Assembly: GCA_023136835.1 (NCBI GenBank)
Contig: JAGLQN010000175.1
Location: 1-60,310, forward strand
Direction of reading: 5' to 3'
DNA: 60,310 nt
Source of the DNA: Candidatus Omnitrophota bacterium
GTDB taxonomy: Bacteria; Omnitrophota; Gorgyraeia; Zapsychrales; Zapsychraceae
The notes beneath the pieces were generated by a model. It was given only the letters and a program-made list of their open reading frames with translations. It did no database searches and was not told where the DNA came from. This document shows, one piece after another, positions 40,425 through 47,918 of this stretch (positions are counted from its first letter, which is position 1; each line of letters starts with the position of its first letter). The translations under genes and the position numbers were made by a program.

Positions 40425-41459
40425 ATGGAATATGAATATAGTCACCTAAATACTCTCATAGGCAGGGAGTTAAGTGATAGATCAGAAAAACCCGGCAACT
40501 TGATCGGGAGAGCATTGAATATAGCTGAGTTTATGGTAGCTCATAAAGCATTAGGTGCTACGGAGATTGAAAAGGAAATTGCCATTGAGATGGTAGTTAA
40601 TCGCGGACTGGGATACCTGTTCGAGGTATCTGAAGAAGAGTTCCCCAGATATGCCGAAAGCGTTCGAATGTCTGATCATCCCACCTTCTGTGTGAAATGT
40701 GGTAGACCGCTTAAGAATAAGATTGCTATCCAGACCGGAATGGGTATAACTTGCCGCTCTCTGACAGCGAAGGATGTGTGGGAAACCTCCCGGAAGCAGA
40801 ATGCCACTACAGAAAGGCGAGCTGAAATTGCCGAAAATGATGCCCTGGAAATGGATAATCCCACCAGACTGGGTCTACGCAAATTGGCAACCAAGTATCA
40901 GATCAGTGTATCTAGTGTCCGAATCGACCGGATAAGCAACCGGACTGAAAAGGCACTCGGTAAGGAAGTAGATGAACTCATAGACGCCGGTCATTTAATA
41001 CCTCATGATACAGATAGTGTCGTATTACCAGACCCCCTCCCCCCAGTGGAAGTTAAAATGACCAAGAAGGCCAAGAAGGCAGCTAAAGAAGCGGCCGAAG
41101 AGGAGCCACACGGGCCATTTAATCCGGAAATTAAATGCAAAATCTACATCCGGAAGGCTGATGGAAGCCATTGTAAGAGGAAATGCAAGAACAGCAAACT
41201 CCCCGAAGTGGACGATGCTAAGACAGATCCCGAAAAGGTAGAAAACCTATGTGCCACCTGTGAGAAAGATTTTGCAGAATGTGACACACCGGACGATATT
41301 GTGTATGGTGGTGAACATGGTGATGCGGTAGTAGAGTGTACCGAATATATCGAGGGTACCGAACTAGAGAATGATGATCTGGACGTCGAACCCGACGGAG
41401 AAGTCGAAGAAGAGGAAGAGGAAAATGAAGTAGAATTTGAAGACGAGTCCGAGGAATAA
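40425..41459 (+). CDS. Zinc-binding protein with acidic tail (344 aa)
   Basis: A Cys-Val-Lys-Cys-Gly-Arg-Pro-Leu knuckle (about 83-90) followed by Gly-Met-Gly-Ile-Thr-Cys resembles the DUF6011-type zinc motif of phage proteins. A helical, HTH-like stretch (about 145-185) follows, then a Lys/Ala-rich linker. A second cysteine-rich region (about 225-280) has Cys-Lys-Arg-Lys-Cys and Cys-Ala-Thr-Cys. The last 40 residues are mostly Glu and Asp. GGAG sits 7 bases before ATG 40425, so I prefer it over the ATG 21 bases upstream. It may be a DNA-binding or transcription-modifying factor. A T7 run follows the gene (41471-41477). Confidence 0.7.
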   Translation: MEYEYSHLNTLIGRELSDRSEKPGNLIGRALNIAEFMVAHKALGATEIEKEIAIEMVVNRGLGYLFEVSEEEFPRYAESVRMSDHPTFCVKCGRPLKNKIAIQTGMGITCRSLTAKDVWETSRKQNATTERRAEIAENDALEMDNPTRLGLRKLATKYQISVSSVRIDRISNRTEKALGKEVDELIDAGHLIPHDTDSVVLPDPLPPVEVKMTKKAKKAAKEAAEEEPHGPFNPEIKCKIYIRKADGSHCKRKCKNSKLPEVDDAKTDPEKVENLCATCEKDFAECDTPDDIVYGGEHGDAVVECTEYIEGTELENDDLDVEPDGEVEEEEEENEVEFEDESEE

Positions 41460-41470
41460 CCCCGACTCAC

Positions 41471-41477
41471 TTTTTTT
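41471..41477 (+). terminator. T-run after gene 40425
   Basis: Seven T residues 11 bases past the stop, with no hairpin. Archaeal RNA polymerase can terminate at such tracts. Confidence 0.4.
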
Positions 41478-41505
41478 ATTTATTATTAAAGCCGAGGTAT
41501 ACATA

Positions 41506-42258
41506 ATGGGTAACAAAGGAATCACTAAGATCCGGGTTTTTTCTGGAGATAATTTAAATGAGGTATATAAGAATGTCGCGACTAATATCCTAGAGGGAGG
41601 AGAAAATATCATATTTGGAGATATTGATAATCAGAAGGAGGCCAGAGAGATATTTGCAATAATGCAATTCCATGGACAGGCATTAAAAGATATATTGAAA
41701 GGGAAGGTCCCTAGGGGATTCGGATACTCCAAGTCGCAAGTAAAGGCGCTGATGAAAACGTTTGTAGAGGAGGCCCAAAATCCAACTGGGTTTGAATATA
41801 CTTATCCGGAAATTCTGCGTTCTCATCCCGGGTGTGACACTATCATGAGAAAAGCACATTTATATGACCAGATTGAGTTAGCGTACCAGTTTCTGAGTAT
41901 CGATATAGAAGATAGGATAAAGAGTAATCGGAATGTAGGTTGGATAGGAAATCCGGGCTTTGCTTTCAGTAAGGATAAACCTTGTTTCAATTGGTTCCAA
42001 CTTAGATATATGGGTACTAGAAATTCCTTGGTATACTGGAAAGAAATCCCCATGGTCTCACTAAGATTATTATTCCGATCACACGATTATGGTGATGGGG
42101 TAATGGCAAATGCGTCCTCTATAGGGTATGGTTTTAATGAACTAGTATTGAAACCACTAGGTGCTGAGATGTCCGAAATAATTATCATATCAGCATCTGC
42201 TCATGTACATAAACTGGGGTCCCAGCTAATTGAGGAGACTTTCGGAATAAAATATTAA
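41506..42258 (+). CDS. ThyA-fold protein 1 (archaeal thymidylate synthase-like, dUMP type, 250 aa)
   Basis: A member of the thymidylate synthase / nucleotide hydroxymethylase family. The catalytic Cys is in Lys-Pro-Cys-Phe-Asn-Trp-Phe-Gln (Cys160) with Gln165 five residues on, exactly as in ThyA. Arg-Ser-His-Asp (191-194) binds the nucleotide phosphate, and Asn202 lies 8 residues after Asp194, matching the Asn that selects dUMP in ThyA. Ser-Ala-His-Val-His (231-235) fits the late His. Phe-Glu-Tyr-Thr-Tyr (96-100) is in the usual place. GAGG precedes the ATG at 41506. It could make dTMP or 5-hydroxymethyl-dUMP. With ThyX present, the latter is attractive but unproved. Confidence 0.75.
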   Translation: MGNKGITKIRVFSGDNLNEVYKNVATNILEGGENIIFGDIDNQKEAREIFAIMQFHGQALKDILKGKVPRGFGYSKSQVKALMKTFVEEAQNPTGFEYTYPEILRSHPGCDTIMRKAHLYDQIELAYQFLSIDIEDRIKSNRNVGWIGNPGFAFSKDKPCFNWFQLRYMGTRNSLVYWKEIPMVSLRLLFRSHDYGDGVMANASSIGYGFNELVLKPLGAEMSEIIIISASAHVHKLGSQLIEETFGIKY

Positions 42259-42267
42259 ATAGCAATC

Positions 42268-42300
42268 TTTATAATCTATTAAGGCGTAGTAAGAGTACTA
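42268..42300 (+). promoter_or_regulatory. Promoter of the clamp loader operon
   Basis: TTTATAAT (42268-42275) is followed by AAGGCGTAGTAAGAGTACTA (42281-42300), a clear relative of the shared start-site motif. The next ATG is 42325. Confidence 0.6.
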
Positions 42301-42324
42301 GAAAAGCATATACTGAGGAATTAT

Positions 42325-43233
42325 ATGACGCTAAAAGAAAAATTTAGACCTAAAGTAATGGAAGATTTTGTAGGACATCCCGGAATTAAAACGGCGATTG
42401 GGAATCAATTAATCGCCGACAGCAGACAGGATATCATACTACATGGTCCCCCGGGAACTGGAAAGACTGCAATGGCACGAATTATCGGATATTTCTACTA
42501 CGGAGAGAGATATGAATCCGGGATGATGGATTTAAATGCATCCGATGAGAATGGGGTAGATGTAATGCGCCATAAGGTGGCGAAGAGAGCTAGAGCCAAG
42601 CCTATAGAACCAGGAAAGCCTCAGATTGTCTTCCTGGACGAGGCAGATGCCCTAACTCCACAGGCTCAGATGGCTTTAAGACGCACTATGGAGGACTATG
42701 ATGATAATTGTATTTTCATCTTAGCCACTAATAATCTGAATGCCATTATCGACCCCATCCAATCGAGATGTATTGCAAGTACTTATTTCCTGGATAGACT
42801 TAAGCCAGATGAAGTGTGGGAATTGATGGAGAAGACTACTATTAAGATGGGAGTGGAAATCGATGCCGATATAATGTCAGATATCAGTCAACGAGCTAAT
42901 GGGGACGCCAGGGCTGTGCTTGACTATATCGAATCATGGCATAATGGATCTATGATGCTAGAGGCTCCTAATAAATTAAAAATTCTAATGGAGTTATTGA
43001 TGGTGGGAGGCCCGGAGACATATAAGTTTTTGGAGTATATTGAGGGAAAAGATTTATCCGCTCTAAGTCAAATGTTAATGAGATCCGGAAATTTCACATT
43101 GGCTAAAAAGACAACCCTCAACAGGATTATCGCCGATTGTGATTATCGAATACAGAGGTCTCATAATCCCGATGTTCATCTAATGGATGTAATGAATCGA
43201 CTGAATGAGGTGATGGTGGGTGGTGACCGATAA
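42325..43233 (+). CDS. rfcS: Replication factor C small subunit (clamp loader)
   Basis: AAA+ ATPase that loads the sliding clamp. Walker A Gly-Pro-Pro-Gly-Thr-Gly-Lys-Thr (41-48), RFC box Asn-Ala-Ser-Asp-Glu (71-75), Walker B Phe-Leu-Asp-Glu-Ala-Asp (103-108), sensor 1 Ala-Thr-Asn-Asn (134-137) and the Ser-Arg-Cys motif (147-149) are all present. The 302 residues are near the family norm, with a collar-like C-terminus (about 220-302). The clamp gene follows directly. No large subunit gene is recognised in the window, so it may work as a homomeric loader or with a host or divergent partner. GAGGAATT precedes the ATG. Confidence 0.93.
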   Translation: MTLKEKFRPKVMEDFVGHPGIKTAIGNQLIADSRQDIILHGPPGTGKTAMARIIGYFYYGERYESGMMDLNASDENGVDVMRHKVAKRARAKPIEPGKPQIVFLDEADALTPQAQMALRRTMEDYDDNCIFILATNNLNAIIDPIQSRCIASTYFLDRLKPDEVWELMEKTTIKMGVEIDADIMSDISQRANGDARAVLDYIESWHNGSMMLEAPNKLKILMELLMVGGPETYKFLEYIEGKDLSALSQMLMRSGNFTLAKKTTLNRIIADCDYRIQRSHNPDVHLMDVMNRLNEVMVGGDR

Positions 43234-44048
43234 TGAGTGTCACTTTCCAAGTAAGGGCGGGGTTATTACTGAACCATATGAAAAGGGCCGCTTTTTGTAG
43301 TGATATCCGGGATCTCTATATAGAAATAGAGCATAATATAATGAAAACTAGCGCCATAGGAGTCACTAACGACAGACTGGCTACTATACGTACACATATC
43401 GATAAAGGCCCCGAAAAGAGAATGATTATAGGGATTCCGGAGGTTCGAAATGCCATTAATCGGGTAATGAATTTTAAACCAGATGATATTCTGATTCTCG
43501 AAGATGATGGGACTCAGTTGAAGATCTTACGAGAGAAGCCTAAGAAGAGCTATATCTTGGCCGGGGTCGCCGATTTAAAAGCCATAAAATCTAAATCGGT
43601 CTATGAAGTCTCGGTAAATACTGAAGAAAAGGAGTTTGATATAGAAGTGGTAGGGAAACCATCCCAAAGAGCAGGGGGGATAGAGGCAATTACTACTCTG
43701 GATAATCTTTCGGATATTAAAGCTATATTCAAAGACAAAGATGTATTCACCGATGAGACAGAACTTTCTATAATGAGTTCGGGAGAAATTCATCTGAAAG
43801 GGAAATCTGACGAAGATGTCGGAGACGATATCATAGAGGCCACTCCTAAATCAATTCCTAAAAATGACATTGTGAGAGGGTATAGTGGATTGATAGAAGT
43901 AATTAAATCTCTTAATCCTAAGGCCGATATCACCTTGTATGCCGGGACAGGAACAGTGAGTTTAGTGATAACTGAGTCATTAGATATCCCTGGAGAAAAA
44001 TACGACAGTGTATATACTGTAATGAGCAGAAACCTACGATGGAGCTGA
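43233..44048 (+). CDS. PCNA-like sliding clamp (271 aa)
   Basis: Divergent clamp that tethers polymerase to DNA. The 271 residues show alternating short helices and strands. An early Leu-Leu-Asn-His-Met-Lys-Arg-Ala-Ala helix, a central Leu-Lys-Ile-Leu strand and linker (about 85-105), and a C-terminal Ile-Thr-Leu-Tyr-Ala-Gly-Thr-Gly-Thr-Val-Ser-Leu-Val-Ile resemble PCNA's last strands. The gene overlaps the clamp loader stop by a base, a conserved pairing. No known PIP-binding residues can be confirmed by eye. Position plus length make PCNA much the best call. A ribosome-binding site GGTGG lies just upstream. Confidence 0.7.
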   Translation: MSVTFQVRAGLLLNHMKRAAFCSDIRDLYIEIEHNIMKTSAIGVTNDRLATIRTHIDKGPEKRMIIGIPEVRNAINRVMNFKPDDILILEDDGTQLKILREKPKKSYILAGVADLKAIKSKSVYEVSVNTEEKEFDIEVVGKPSQRAGGIEAITTLDNLSDIKAIFKDKDVFTDETELSIMSSGEIHLKGKSDEDVGDDIIEATPKSIPKNDIVRGYSGLIEVIKSLNPKADITLYAGTGTVSLVITESLDIPGEKYDSVYTVMSRNLRWS

Positions 44049-44052
44049 TAAT

Positions 44053-44820
44053 ATGATAATAAATCCGTTAAACACCGAACACACCTGGGGGTCCAAGGAG
44101 ATAGACCAGTTGATGAACGAATTGATGCATTCTTTGGATACGTATGGATCAATCCAGGAGGGCACACGACAAAATGGAGAAGAAATATTGTGTGAAAATA
44201 TAGGAGTACCTACATTAAATAATGTCCAGTTTTCTCTTAATCTGACAACTGCTAATCTCATGTATCTTGAGGAAGAGATAGCTAAAAAGGACGGAATGAA
44301 GGGACTACGGTTTTTAAGACAAGAAGCGAAGGAATGGGTGGCCAAAAATTTCCTTAATCCAGGAAAAGCCTGGGAGGAATATCCTGAGCGATGGAAAAAT
44401 TCTTTAAATATAGTGGGGAAGATGGACTACACCTATCATGAAAGACTGAATGCGGGGAATCGTTTGAATAAGATGATAGAGTTACTCATAGACTATCCGG
44501 CTACCAGACAGGCTTATATCGACCTTAGAAATCAGGATGATTCTAGATACCCGGAATCCGGACGGAGGATACCATGCATAAATGGGTATCAACTGAATCG
44601 CGATGGTAAATATATTAATATGACCGTGATGGCCAGATCAATCGATGTTAATAACTGTTTATTGAATGATATATGGTTAGCACATGCGCTATTAAAACAT
44701 ATAGTGAATAGTATAAATCATATGGTGCATTATGCCGAGAAGGATAAAGTGGACCTGGGAAAAATCACCTTCTTTGTTTCGAATTTACATGCTTATCCTA
44801 ATATAAAAGAGATGATTTAA
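44053..44820 (+). CDS. ThyA-fold protein 2 (hydroxymethylase-like, Asp type, 255 aa)
   Basis: A second thymidylate synthase-family protein. Arg-Arg-Ile-Pro-Cys-Ile-Asn-Gly-Tyr-Gln puts the catalytic Cys at 175 and Gln at 180. Arg-Ser-Ile-Asp (195-198) lies 23 residues after the Cys, as in E. coli ThyA. Eight residues after Asp198 is Asp206 (with Asn205 beside it). An Asp there is the mark of dCMP hydroxymethylases; a one-residue shift would instead give Asn. Leu-His-Ala-Tyr (245-248) matches the late His and Tyr. Earlier Pro-Ala-Thr-Arg-Gln-Ala-Tyr (149-155) fits the SRR region. GGAG precedes the ATG. It probably makes a 5-substituted dCMP or dUMP. Confidence 0.75.
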   Translation: MIINPLNTEHTWGSKEIDQLMNELMHSLDTYGSIQEGTRQNGEEILCENIGVPTLNNVQFSLNLTTANLMYLEEEIAKKDGMKGLRFLRQEAKEWVAKNFLNPGKAWEEYPERWKNSLNIVGKMDYTYHERLNAGNRLNKMIELLIDYPATRQAYIDLRNQDDSRYPESGRRIPCINGYQLNRDGKYINMTVMARSIDVNNCLLNDIWLAHALLKHIVNSINHMVHYAEKDKVDLGKITFFVSNLHAYPNIKEMI

Positions 44821-45801
44821 ATGATAAATGAGCTTAGAAAGGAAACTATCAATACCCTGCGGAAGACGATGGGAACTTCACCCGAAGATAATGTCAATCC
44901 AGACACAAAATTCCACCATGGGGTCAAGGGAATTAAGGTAGAAATGGTGGATAATTCAGAAAATCCGTATAAAAATATATATGAGGCGGCTGTAGCTACT
45001 TGGGGTGATGAGAGATATTCGCGTAAATGGGATCAGACCCCACCAGAAGGTCGATTCGAGGTAGTCAAAGCTGCACTATCAAACCAGACCTTACCGCAGG
45101 TACTAGAAACGGTCAACTTCATGTTTATCGTTCGAGGAGCTAGTAGGTCTCAATTTGACCAGCATGCTAGAATGAGAGTAGGAGCTACATTTTTTAGTCA
45201 GGGAGTTAGAGATAACTCTAGAGCCGAAGCGGGGTTCCGGATGCCTTCAGAATTAGCTGAGATGGAAGATACCGATCTGCGGGAAAGAATCGAAGACCAT
45301 GTGTTACAAGGGAAGGATCTATACTCCGAGATACTGAAAAGAGGACGGGGATCATATCAATCCGCCCGATCTATCTTACCGATGGGTATAACCCATAATT
45401 ATAAGTGGGCGTGTAATTTACAGGCATTAAAGGGATATATGGCACAAAGGCTCCAGGCGTGTGAGCAGGAGGATACAGTATTTGTAGCTATTGCAACCCG
45501 AGATGCTATAAAGGAAAAATTCCCCCTGTTAGCTAGTCATCTCAAACCCGGATGTGATCATGCCAAAAAATGTACTTATCACCAGGCTTATACTCTGAGT
45601 GAGATGTTTGGATGTCTGTTCAAAGGATGCGGTAGATGGCCTGATGATAATGAATATGCCACTTTTAATAGGAGTTCCAGTAATTATCAACATATGGGGC
45701 ATCAAGGGGGCATCTTCTTACCCAGGCCTGACGTATGGGCGGAATATAGTGATTTGGATAGCTTAGAGGTTGAGGATCTGTGTTTATTTGTGGAGGCGTG
45801 A
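44821..45801 (+). CDS. thyX: Flavin-dependent thymidylate synthase (ThyX-type, 326 aa)
   Basis: Makes dTMP from dUMP using FAD and folate. The core Phe-Ile-Val-Arg-Gly-Ala-Ser-Arg-Ser-Gln-Phe-Asp-Gln-His-Ala-Arg-Met-Arg (about 102-119) matches the ThyX region that normally ends in Arg-His-Arg. Here it is Arg-Met-Arg, and the following Ser is one residue closer. Ala-Arg-Ser-Ile-Leu-Pro (about 180-185) and Leu-Gln-Ala-Leu-Lys-Gly-Tyr-Met-Ala-Gln-Arg (about 198-208) are other ThyX signatures. Extra cysteines (about 244-268) are unusual. At 326 residues it is longer than many ThyX. It follows the second ThyA-fold gene with no gap. thyX is known from ANME-1 viruses. Confidence 0.85.
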   Translation: MINELRKETINTLRKTMGTSPEDNVNPDTKFHHGVKGIKVEMVDNSENPYKNIYEAAVATWGDERYSRKWDQTPPEGRFEVVKAALSNQTLPQVLETVNFMFIVRGASRSQFDQHARMRVGATFFSQGVRDNSRAEAGFRMPSELAEMEDTDLRERIEDHVLQGKDLYSEILKRGRGSYQSARSILPMGITHNYKWACNLQALKGYMAQRLQACEQEDTVFVAIATRDAIKEKFPLLASHLKPGCDHAKKCTYHQAYTLSEMFGCLFKGCGRWPDDNEYATFNRSSSNYQHMGHQGGIFLPRPDVWAEYSDLDSLEVEDLCLFVEA

Positions 45802-45804
45802 ACA

Positions 45805-46791
45805 ATGGGAGACGTTATATTAGGGACCGGATTATCTGCTCTTATATGGGGCTTTCATCATCCTGATTCTATATTGATAGGGGGTGAATTAGCTGGCGGT
45901 ATGGTGAGAGATTCTCCCATTCCTTTTTATTTACATGAACACCCGGCTACTAAACAGATGTTAGAAGACCTAAATCTCTCGACTGATACTAAGAATATAG
46001 AGGTCCGATATAGATGGACTGGATCGGAAGTAACATATCCTATTCCACCAGTCTGGTTTAGAGATACTTATTATTGTAACACGAGGGAAATAATGGAGCA
46101 CACTCAAGGGACGAAAGAGGAGGTACAAGTTCCATGCTCGGTAATGAATGCAGATAAATCGAGTTTTAAAGCATATAAAGTAACAGGAAAAGCTCTAATC
46201 AAGGCATTAGAAAAATCGGTCTCCGAGACCTGTACTATATTCCGGCATAACGTCGAAGAGATTTCTTTTCCGCAAGACAGGAAAGAAACGATTATAAAAA
46301 CGGATATAATAGAGATTGTCACCTCCGAAAAAATCATTTCTACCATTCCGGCATTAAAATTTAAATCAATAAAGGGATGCGAAGATCTCCCGATTACTCG
46401 TGAGGATGCTATGAGTAAGATATACACCATTTCTGATCAGGCATTCTGGTCTGGTGATACCTATGATATGTTATATCAAACTCCTGAGTTAGGCCCTGAT
46501 ACATCCGAACTCAAAACTCCCTCACGAATTATTAGAAAACGCCGTGCCGGTGTAGTATACGACGAATATACAGTGTCTAGCAAAGATATGGATACTCTGG
46601 CGAGGTATTTACCGATTCTTAAGACAAATAAAGATATTTTCATATATCCGGATATAGCGGTACGAAATAACCTAGGAATAATGAATTATAGGAATGTGCA
46701 ATTCCTCGGGAGGGGAGCTTGTTGGCATCATGATATAAAAATAGAGAATGTCATTCAAGCGGCGGTAATGGATAGAGAAATAGTAAAATGA
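45805..46791 (+). CDS. Rossmann-type (FAD/NAD) oxidoreductase-like protein (328 aa)
   Basis: The N-terminus, Val-Ile-Leu-Gly-Thr-Gly-Leu-Ser-Ala-Leu (about 4-13), is a dinucleotide-binding fold start (Gly-x-Gly-x-x-Ala). An acidic residue at the end of strand 2 follows (Gly-Gly-Glu-Leu-Ala-Gly-Gly-Met, about 27-34), as in FAD-dependent amine oxidase and mutase-type proteins. A C-terminal Val-Gln-Phe-Leu-Gly-Arg-Gly-Ala-Cys-Trp stretch (about 300-309) could be the second FAD site. It lies between thyX and a nucleotidase gene, so it may act on a nucleotide or supply electrons. The substrate is unknown. GTGGAGGCG precedes the ATG. Confidence 0.6.
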   Translation: MGDVILGTGLSALIWGFHHPDSILIGGELAGGMVRDSPIPFYLHEHPATKQMLEDLNLSTDTKNIEVRYRWTGSEVTYPIPPVWFRDTYYCNTREIMEHTQGTKEEVQVPCSVMNADKSSFKAYKVTGKALIKALEKSVSETCTIFRHNVEEISFPQDRKETIIKTDIIEIVTSEKIISTIPALKFKSIKGCEDLPITREDAMSKIYTISDQAFWSGDTYDMLYQTPELGPDTSELKTPSRIIRKRRAGVVYDEYTVSSKDMDTLARYLPILKTNKDIFIYPDIAVRNNLGIMNYRNVQFLGRGACWHHDIKIENVIQAAVMDREIVK

Positions 46792-46801
46792 GGGGAGTAA
46801 A

Positions 46802-47410
46802 ATGAGGGGAAATGAATGGGAAATAATGCGGGATAAGAAAGTTTGTTATCTCGATGTGGATGGGGTATTAAATTCATATCCGGAATCCTGGTTGTTATTT
46901 TTAAGACATAATTGGGAGAAAATCGGAATACTTCCGGGAAGAATTACAGACCTCAACCAAATGAAGCAGAAAATTCCTTATCAGAAGTACCAGGACTTAA
47001 AGGCCGAATATAGAGATAGCGGATGGAAGGAAAATATCCCACCATCGGATGGAGCTAGTGCTCTAACTAAACAATTACATGGAAAGGGATATCATATATG
47101 TATTATCACCTCTAGACCAGTCAGGGACCATCCGTCTTTGTATGGGCAGACCACTAGATGGCTAAATAAAAACGATATACTCTATGACGATATCATATTC
47201 GCGCAGGATAAACACATCGAAGTTCTGAGCAGATATCCATCCTTGAAGTTCGGCGTGGAGGATCACCGGTATTATGCCAATTTGGTTGCCAGTTATGGGT
47301 ATAAGATGTATCTAATCAATAATAAATACAATCAAGGAGAAATTCATCCTCTGGTTACTAGAGTGGGTACTTTAAAAACCATATGGAGAGATGTGGAAGA
47401 AACTATATAA
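46802..47410 (+). CDS. HAD-like 5'-nucleotidase (deoxypyrimidine type, 202 aa)
   Basis: Likely removes phosphate from (deoxy)nucleotides. The HAD motif I is Leu-Asp-Val-Asp-Gly-Val-Leu-Asn (about 17-24), with the nucleophile and acid Asps. Motif II is Ile-Ile-Thr-Ser-Arg (about 99-103), then Lys at about 138 (Asp-Lys-His-Ile-Glu) and motif IV Gly-Val-Glu-Asp-His (about 150-154), the NT5C order. GGGGAG before the ATG supports the start; a second Met at residue 9 is possible. It sits in the pyrimidine cluster and could discard an unwanted nucleotide, for example dCMP or dTMP, to favour a modified one. That use is inferred. Confidence 0.78.
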   Translation: MRGNEWEIMRDKKVCYLDVDGVLNSYPESWLLFLRHNWEKIGILPGRITDLNQMKQKIPYQKYQDLKAEYRDSGWKENIPPSDGASALTKQLHGKGYHICIITSRPVRDHPSLYGQTTRWLNKNDILYDDIIFAQDKHIEVLSRYPSLKFGVEDHRYYANLVASYGYKMYLINNKYNQGEIHPLVTRVGTLKTIWRDVEETI

Positions 47411-47444
47411 AGGATCAAGACGTAGTAGTATTATCAGCAAATTA
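47404..47444 (+). promoter_or_regulatory. Promoter of the kinase gene
   Basis: TATATAA (47404-47410) is followed by AAGACGTAGTAGTATTATC and AGCAAATTA (47436-47444), one of the best copies of the shared start-site motif. It overlaps the end of the nucleotidase gene. Confidence 0.75.
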
Positions 47445-47464
47445 AGTACAAGGGGCTATAAATT

Positions 47465-47917
47465 ATGAATAAGATACATAAACCGGATCTCGTTATCCTA
47501 GAGGGACCTGATAAAGCAGGTAAATCTACCATCTATCAGGCATTCAGAAAACATACGCACTACCAACCATTGGTGATAGATCGGTTCATAGGTAGTAACA
47601 TAGCATATGACCAGCTTCATAAAAGAGCAGATGTAATGGCTACTACTGCCGCTCTATATGAGACGGAAGTCAAATTAAAAGATATATTCAATCCTTTATT
47701 AGTATATCTTCATGCTCCAGTCGATGTGATGTTAGAACGTAGTGTCCGAGCAGGAGATATTCGGGAAGAGGAGTTCGACATTCGAAATATCCAGGCATAC
47801 TATGAAAGATATATGAATAACACCACTTTACCACGGATTCAGATAGATACGGCTATATATACAGTTGAACAGATAGTCGAGATCATTGAACGGAATCTGA
47901 GTAGCTGGGGTGAGTGA
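47465..47917 (+). CDS. Deoxynucleotide / thymidylate kinase-like protein (150 aa)
   Basis: P-loop kinase of the thymidylate or deoxynucleoside kinase superfamily. Walker A is Gly-Pro-Asp-Lys-Ala-Gly-Lys-Ser-Thr (14-22). Asp-Arg-Phe (about 39-41) is the usual substrate-binding Asp-Arg motif. A Arg-Ser-Val-Arg-Ala-Gly-Asp lid segment (about 95-101) and Ile-Gln-Ile-Asp-Thr near the end also fit. At 150 residues it is shorter than cellular Tmk. It would phosphorylate dTMP or a 5-modified dNMP. It has its own promoter (47404-47444), and its stop lies inside the ribosome-binding area of the next gene. Confidence 0.78.
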   Translation: MNKIHKPDLVILEGPDKAGKSTIYQAFRKHTHYQPLVIDRFIGSNIAYDQLHKRADVMATTAALYETEVKLKDIFNPLLVYLHAPVDVMLERSVRAGDIREEEFDIRNIQAYYERYMNNTTLPRIQIDTAIYTVEQIVEIIERNLSSWGE

Positions 47918-47918
47918 A

